Source of the DNA: Chloroflexota bacterium
GTDB lineage: Bacteria; Chloroflexota; Anaerolineae; Anaerolineales; UBA11579
Direction: 5' to 3'
Assembly (NCBI GenBank): GCA_016191875.1
Contig: JACPVG010000032.1
Coordinates: forward strand, 60,624-124,623
Length of the DNA: 64,000 nucleotides
Notes under the pieces: model-generated
Database searches by the model: none
What the model was told of the DNA's origin: nothing
What the model saw: only the letters and a program-made list of their open reading frames with translations
Part shown: piece by piece, positions 59,024-64,000 of the stretch
How the letters are laid out: every line of letters starts with the position of its first letter
Numbering within the stretch: position 1 is the stretch's first letter
Position numbers and translations under genes: made by a program

Positions 59024-60063
59024 TGGCGAACAAGGTCTGGGCCTACATTGACCAGTTCAAAGGCGCGGCCACACCGGCTTCGTGGGAAGCGGTGGCGGTG
59101 GCGCGTACCCTCGCGAATCAGATCGGCGGCGGCGTCACCGCGGTCATCCTCGGCAGCGGTGTGGAAGGGCTGGCGCAGACCGCTTTCCACTATGGGGCCG
59201 ACGAAGTCCTGCTGGCCGACGACCCGGCGCTGGCCGACTACCGCGTCGATTCCTATGCCAGCACGCTGGTTGCGGCGGCCAAGGTGGGCAGCCCGGCTGT
59301 CATTCTGTTCCCCACCAATACGCGCGGTCGCGAAGTGGCCGGCCTCGCGGCGATGGACCTCGAAAGCGGCGTCATCCCGGATGTGACCGAGATCGTGCTG
59401 GAAGGTGAGCAGGTGGTCGCCACGCGGCCGGTATATGCCGGCAAATTGCTGGCGAAGGTGGTGTGCTCCGCCCGTCCCCAAATGGTGACGTTGCGGGTGC
59501 GCGCCTTCGGCAAGCCGGAGATGGACGCAAGCCGCAGCGGCACCGTGACGAAGATCGCCGCCGTGACCGATGGCGACAAGGTGAAAGTCACCGGCTACTC
59601 CGAATCTGAGGGCCGCTTGAGCCTCACCGATGCCGGCGTCATCGTCTCCGGCGGGCGCGGCACCAGCAACCGCGCCGACTTGCAGCCCCCGGACGACATC
59701 ACCGACGAAAAGCAGAAAGAAATCTGGCGCGCCCAGCAGGGTTTCAAACTCATCGGCGAACTGGCCCAGACGCTGGGCGCGGCGCTGGGCGCCTCGCGCG
59801 CCGCGGTCGACGCCGGCTACATCCCGTACTCCCACCAGGTGGGCCAGACCGGCAAGGTGGTTTCGCCCGACCTGTACATTGCCTGCGGCATTTCCGGCGC
59901 CATCCAGCACCAGGCCGGCATGCGCTCCAGCAAAGTCATCGTGGCGATCAACAAAGACGCCGAAGCGCCGATCTTCAAACTGGCGCGCTACGGCGTGGTG
60001 GGCGACCTGTACGACATCCTCCCGGCGCTGACGAAGGCGATGAAGGAGCGGTTGGGGAAGTAG
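59023..60063 (+). CDS. etfA: Electron transfer flavoprotein alpha subunit
   Basis: A 346-residue FAD-binding subunit of ETF. The N-terminal part ([20 protein letters not shown], then [20 protein letters not shown]) is the domain shared with etfB, and the C-terminal FAD domain carries [16 protein letters not shown] and [20 protein letters not shown], the signature of ETF-alpha, with [20 protein letters not shown] next. The ATG at 59023 overlaps the etfB TGA. ETF passes electrons to the quinone pool through an ETF:quinone oxidoreductase, not seen in the window. Confidence 0.96.
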   Translation: MANKVWAYIDQFKGAATPASWEAVAVARTLANQIGGGVTAVILGSGVEGLAQTAFHYGADEVLLADDPALADYRVDSYASTLVAAAKVGSPAVILFPTNTRGREVAGLAAMDLESGVIPDVTEIVLEGEQVVATRPVYAGKLLAKVVCSARPQMVTLRVRAFGKPEMDASRSGTVTKIAAVTDGDKVKVTGYSESEGRLSLTDAGVIVSGGRGTSNRADLQPPDDITDEKQKEIWRAQQGFKLIGELAQTLGAALGASRAAVDAGYIPYSHQVGQTGKVVSPDLYIACGISGAIQHQAGMRSSKVIVAINKDAEAPIFKLARYGVVGDLYDILPALTKAMKERLGK

Positions 60064-60106
60064 GGAATGGCGTAGTTGCGGTAACTGCCATTGGTAAATT
60101 GTAATT

Positions 60107-60142
60107 CGGGCGGCCGGGATGCGAGGCATTCCGGGCCGCCCG
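60107..60142. repeat. Palindromic element downstream of etfA
   Basis: CGGGCGGCCGGGATGC (60107-60122) and GCATTCCGGGCCGCCCG (60126-60142) pair with one bulge and a GAG loop. The inner GGATGCGA..GGCATTCC resembles the inner stem of the palindrome at 58189-58230. It may also act as the terminator of the etf operon. Confidence 0.65.
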
Positions 60143-60177
60143 TACTATTTCGTCATAGAAAACATGATTGACTTTTT

Positions 60178-60207
60178 TTGAAATTAGATGTACGCTTGTT
60201 CTATAAA
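60178..60207 (+). promoter_or_regulatory. Promoter of the M23-peptidase gene
   Basis: TTGAAA (60178-60183), 18 bases, TATAAA (60202-60207). The ATG at 60248 has GAAGG upstream with normal spacing. Confidence 0.65.
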
Positions 60208-60247
60208 CGACGGGGGAATCAGCGCCCCCAGAAAGAAGAAGGCGCGC

Positions 60248-63200
60248 ATGAAAACCAAGTCCCAGGCAGACAAAGAGGTTGGCAGTAAGCGCAACGGCAG
60301 GCAGGCCATTAGCCGGATGCGCGGGAGCAATATGGTCATTCTGCTCCACGTTCTGATTTTTGTTAGTCTGCTGCTCACGACAGGCGCGCAGGGCGCGTTT
60401 GCCCAGGAAGATTATACGCCCACGCCGACTGAGGCGGCTACAGAGACCGCCACAGAAGCGCTGACTGAAACGCCTGCGGAAACAGCCACTCCTGAGGCGA
60501 CCGCGACAGAGGAGGTGACGGCTACGCCTGAAGTGAGTGAGACGCCCACGGCTACTCAGTCGACTTCTGTCACTGAGATCGAAACGCCAATGGCTCCAAC
60601 CTATACTCCGACGGTTGACGCCACAGCAACCATCGACCAACAAACTCTCTTGACTCAGAGGGTGAGGGAAGCAGTCTCAGGATTCCTGGGATATGTTCCA
60701 ATTACCGAATTGATAGTATCGAATGTGGAGTATTTTGACAATTGGGCTTTTGGAACTGTGGCAGTAACTGCAAATCCAGGAGTTGAAGCGTCCCCGTTTG
60801 GTTATCTATTCATTGCCCAAAGCAACTCCCACGAGTGGCGTGTGGCCATAGAGCACACCACTCTTTTCAGCGAATGGATCTTGGAGGTACCTGACGAACT
60901 GGTCAGTCAAGAGCAAAAAGATATCCTAACCGCGGTATCCGCCTTGGGTGACGGAGCTGCGCTGTTGAGCTTGCCGTGGGCAACTGGTCAAACGTGGATA
61001 CTAACGGGAGGACCTCATAGTAATGACGGGACTGGTCGACCATGGAGTTCCCTCGATTTTGCAGTTGGCGGGAGCGGTGAAGTCAGAGCCGCACGAGATG
61101 GAATCGTTTACCTAGATTGTGCAAACTTTGTCAGGATAAATCATTCGGATGGATGGCAGACAGGTTACTATCATCTAACTGGCATCGTGGTCTCGAACGG
61201 TCAAACGGTAACGCGAGGGCAGTTACTTGGATATACCTCTTCTGCAACAGGTTGTGGTGGTTCTGCTACTGGTGCGCATGTTCATTTTTCGCTGAGGAGA
61301 AGTGGTGTAAAGCAGGAAATCAATGGGCGCGATATAGGTGGATGGACAGTTGAGGAGGGATCTAGCGAGTACAGGGGTTGTATGGTTCGTATTAGTGATG
61401 GTAGTAGGCAGTGCTCTACCTACCAAGGCGGATCCGGCTCCATATATAACAATGGGACAATTGGCAGCGGTTCAGGTAGCGGCGGTGGCGGTCCTTCTGG
61501 CTACACTCACTGCGCCAATGAAGGCGGGCGCTGCAACTTCAGTGGTACGGCGGATGTGGCCTATGGCGCGAATGGCGCGTTTAATTACAAATATGGTGTG
61601 CAAAATGGCATTGACTGCAACAACAGTGTGTTTGGCGATCCGATCAATGGGGTTGTCAAAGCGTGCTACTACAAGATAACGTCAACCGGGACTTCCTGCT
61701 CTTCACTTTCAGGTGAAGTCAGGCTATATGACAACACGAATTGTGGAGGCGTATACACCACCGGCATCAATTCTTTCGGATTGTGGACCTTGGTACCGAA
61801 CTTCAACGACCGAGCCGAATCGATCGTGGTTCCCTCAGGCTGGTCGGCGCGTCTCTACCTTCATGACTATGAAACCAGCCCCAGCGCGTGCTTTGCTTCG
61901 ACTGACACGGACCTCTGGAACAATACCTTCAGCGATGGGACTACCGTTGCGAATCAGGCTACATACGTGCGTGTCTACAACAACACCAGCTGCGCCGGTG
62001 CGCCGAGCGCGCCATCCCTCAGCAGCCCCGGCAACGGGCAGACCTTCCTCGAGGGGGATAACATTAGTTTGAGTTGGTCAGCGACTGGCAACGAGTATTA
62101 TGGTGAAATCTGGGGAGGTCCCGGCGGCACGCTTACTTTCGGATGGCAGACCGGAACCTCCAAGGTCATCGGCGCGCAATGGGCCGGCTACACCTATTAC
62201 TGGCATGTCAAGGCTCGCAACAGCGGCGGTGAAAGCGGTTGGAGCAGCACCTGGTCCTTCACCGTAATACCGAATGCGCCGATTAACCTGACTGCCACAG
62301 CAGCCTCCTGCGGTGCCGTGAATCTCTCTTGGATGGGCCAATCAGGAAGTGTGGAGGGGTATAAGGTCTATCGGGGCGGGACGCTGATTCAAACGCTGGG
62401 CAGTGGCGTAACCAGTTTCCAAAACACTGGGTTGAGCGGTAGCACCTCGTATTCCTATGTTGTCAAGGCCTATCGCGGCAGTATTGAATCGAATGCCAGC
62501 AACACAGCGAGCGTGACAACCCCTGCCTGCGGGCCGGCCAAACCCACGCTGGTAAGCCCGGCCAACGGCACGACGGTGGGTAGATACGATTCTGTTACCC
62601 TTCAATGGAATACTGCCAGTGGGGCTACCCAGTATTACGCTGAGTTCTGGGGCGGGCCGAGCATCGCCATGAATTCGGGCTGGATCAGTGGTACATCCTT
62701 CTTCGTTGGCAGCAATTTCTGGGGAGGCAGCTACCAGTGGCGCGTGCGCTCTCGCAACAGCAGCGGCGTGATCAGTGAATGGAGCGATACCTGGACTCTG
62801 ACAAGGAAGATCGGCAGTCCAACCAATCTGACCCGCAATGGCAATACTCTTTCCTGGAGTGCATCCCCGGACGCGCCCGGAAACATTGACGGGTACAAAA
62901 TCTATCTGGATGGGAACCAGGTAGGAACTGCTGCCTACAACGCAACCAACTACAGCTTTGCCAACCCATCTTGTGGCGTAAACCATGTGTTCACGGTGAA
63001 AGCCTACAAAGGCACGTTGCTATCGGATCCGAGCAACAGCGTCAGCGTCTTTATCGACTGCCCAACCGTCCCATCCAACGATGATATCGGCGGGGCTAAA
63101 CTGATCTCTACGACTCCGTATTCAGATCAGCTTGACGTATCTTTAGCCACTGTTGCTGGGGATGACCCAGATCTGCCCGGTTGTTATCGAACCAAGGGAT

Positions 63201-64000
63201 ACCACTCGGTCTGGTACAAATTCACGCCGCCAGGGTCGGGGACCGTGAACATCAACACTCTTGGGAGTGACTACGACACAGTGCTTTCGATCTGGACTGG
63301 GGCGCGGGGCGGGCTCAGCATGGTGGCGTGCAACGATGATTCGGCTGGCACTTTCCAGTCTCAGCTCACTGCTGGCCTGACCGGTGGGGTGCAGTATTAC
63401 ATTCTGGTGGGTGAGTACTCCGGCTATATGGCTGCGTCGGCCGTTGAGGCGCAAGGCAAACTTGATCCGGGTGTCGAGGCTCTAGCGACACAGAATCTCA
63501 AGATCGCTGTTGCGTACACTGTTCCTGTCCCCGCGGTGCCGGTACTCCAAGCACCAGCCGCCGGGGCCAAGCTGACCGACTACACGCCCACATTGGACTG
63601 GAACGACCAGGCGGTACCGCCAGCGCAATACCAGGTTCAATTGGCGAGCGCCAGTTCTTTCTCAGCGAGCGCCATCCTGTATGATACGTCGGTTACCTCT
63701 TCGGAATTCACTTTCGCCACGCCGCTGCAACCCGGCAAACTGTTCTACTGGCGTGTGCGCGCCTTCAATGGTCTTGGCCAGGCGAGTGCCTGGTCGGCCG
63801 CGAGGTATTTCTACACCGGCTGGCTTCCGCCGACGCTCTCGGCTCCCGCGAACCTGGAGGCGATGCCCAACTTGCGGCCGGCGTTCGACTGGACGGATGT
63901 GGCCGGTGCGGCGAGTTACACGATTCAAGTCTCGCGCTATGCCAACCTATCCAGTCCGCTGATCAGCGTGACGGTCACCGGGTCGGCGTATGTCTCGACC
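60248..64000 (+). CDS. Large secreted M23-family metallopeptidase with crystallin-like and FN3-like modules, continuing past the window
   Basis: The frame from ATG 60248 stays open to the window end (1251 codons) and continues beyond. A signal anchor (about 29-52, ending AFA) is followed by a Thr/Pro/Glu-rich linker to about 120. The M23 zinc peptidase domain shows H257 (GGPHSND), D270 (SSLDFAV), H309 (YYHL) and the HxH pair H344/H346 (GAHVHF). A cysteine-rich, beta/gamma-crystallin-like region at about 411-585 (VRLYDNTNCGGVY, SIVVPSGWSARLYLHDY) follows, then FN3/Ig-like repeats (SYQWRVRSRNSSGVISEWS) and an NDD-type domain around 940-1080. M23 enzymes cut peptidoglycan cross-links; the appended modules suggest binding to a glycan or protein surface. 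Confidence 0.85.
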   Translation, partial: MKTKSQADKEVGSKRNGRQAISRMRGSNMVILLHVLIFVSLLLTTGAQGAFAQEDYTPTPTEAATETATEALTETPAETATPEATATEEVTATPEVSETPTATQSTSVTEIETPMAPTYTPTVDATATIDQQTLLTQRVREAVSGFLGYVPITELIVSNVEYFDNWAFGTVAVTANPGVEASPFGYLFIAQSNSHEWRVAIEHTTLFSEWILEVPDELVSQEQKDILTAVSALGDGAALLSLPWATGQTWILTGGPHSNDGTGRPWSSLDFAVGGSGEVRAARDGIVYLDCANFVRINHSDGWQTGYYHLTGIVVSNGQTVTRGQLLGYTSSATGCGGSATGAHVHFSLRRSGVKQEINGRDIGGWTVEEGSSEYRGCMVRISDGSRQCSTYQGGSGSIYNNGTIGSGSGSGGGGPSGYTHCANEGGRCNFSGTADVAYGANGAFNYKYGVQNGIDCNNSVFGDPINGVVKACYYKITSTGTSCSSLSGEVRLYDNTNCGGVYTTGINSFGLWTLVPNFNDRAESIVVPSGWSARLYLHDYETSPSACFASTDTDLWNNTFSDGTTVANQATYVRVYNNTSCAGAPSAPSLSSPGNGQTFLEGDNISLSWSATGNEYYGEIWGGPGGTLTFGWQTGTSKVIGAQWAGYTYYWHVKARNSGGESGWSSTWSFTVIPNAPINLTATAASCGAVNLSWMGQSGSVEGYKVYRGGTLIQTLGSGVTSFQNTGLSGSTSYSYVVKAYRGSIESNASNTASVTTPACGPAKPTLVSPANGTTVGRYDSVTLQWNTASGATQYYAEFWGGPSIAMNSGWISGTSFFVGSNFWGGSYQWRVRSRNSSGVISEWSDTWTLTRKIGSPTNLTRNGNTLSWSASPDAPGNIDGYKIYLDGNQVGTAAYNATNYSFANPSCGVNHVFTVKAYKGTLLSDPSNSVSVFIDCPTVPSNDDIGGAKLISTTPYSDQLDVSLATVAGDDPDLPGCYRTKGYHSVWYKFTPPGSGTVNINTLGSDYDTVLSIWTGARGGLSMVACNDDSAGTFQSQLTAGLTGGVQYYILVGEYSGYMAASAVEAQGKLDPGVEALATQNLKIAVAYTVPVPAVPVLQAPAAGAKLTDYTPTLDWNDQAVPPAQYQVQLASASSFSASAILYDTSVTSSEFTFATPLQPGKLFYWRVRAFNGLGQASAWSAARYFYTGWLPPTLSAPANLEAMPNLRPAFDWTDVAGAASYTIQVSRYANLSSPLISVTVTGSAYVST

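Overview
The window is a high-GC bacterial chromosome segment, densely packed and mostly in short operons. I infer a member of Chloroflexota, Anaerolineae-like. The support is indirect: many lipoproteins and secreted proteins with Thr/Pro linkers (PTATP-type), several TolB-like WD40 lipoproteins, multi-GAF sensor kinases, a long IleS behind a T-box leader, and an otherwise housekeeping gene set. No rRNA, tRNA, IS element or CRISPR array was recognised.

Layout. 1-21568 is almost entirely minus strand: the start of lgt, a CDP-alcohol phosphatidyltransferase, ftsK, an S1-domain protein, a 7TM-GAF-HTH protein, a GNAT, purine nucleoside phosphorylase, a tyrosine recombinase that has lost catalytic residues, threonine aldolase, an RluA-family pseudouridine synthase, lspA, methyltransferases, a glycosyltransferase, a PTPS/QueD-like protein, a stand-alone RibD reductase domain with ribA, a lipid/flippase-like pair and alr. 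21775-24158 holds two secreted paralogues built from a repeated beta-rich module. 24395-27930 is ileS with its T-box leader. 27942-40724 mixes regulators (receiver-HTH protein, DUF2089, FmdB, YhaM-like HD nuclease, a 1267-residue multi-GAF histidine kinase with a TPR partner), a LysM lipoprotein, thrB and a PhoD-type phosphatase. 41088-43796 is a two-gene MFS exporter operon behind a consensus promoter. 43960-54437 carries lipoproteins, a double-FHA protein, a BNR-propeller/MoaD pair, an esterase, YbaK, an SDR, a methyltransferase and TrmB.

54482-56143 is an AT-richer cassette: an orphan RHS C-terminal tip with a possible lysozyme-like domain, followed by a lipoprotein and about 0.8 kb of palindrome-rich non-coding DNA. 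56970-60063 is acyl-CoA dehydrogenase-etfB-etfA, with etfBA bracketed by two related palindromes. 60248 to the window end is one uninterrupted secreted M23 metallopeptidase with a crystallin-like module and fibronectin-type repeats; it continues past the window.

How the genes work together: lgt and lspA process the many lipoproteins seen here; acd/etfAB feed electrons from acyl-CoA; ribA and the RibD-like reductase are adjacent steps from GTP; ileS is controlled by uncharged tRNA. A recurrent feature is a TATAAT-like box 6-9 nt upstream of a start codon in about ten genes, which suggests frequent leaderless mRNAs. The best candidates for something undescribed are the RHS-tip/lipoprotein cassette, the inactive-looking recombinase, and the paired palindromes around etfBA.
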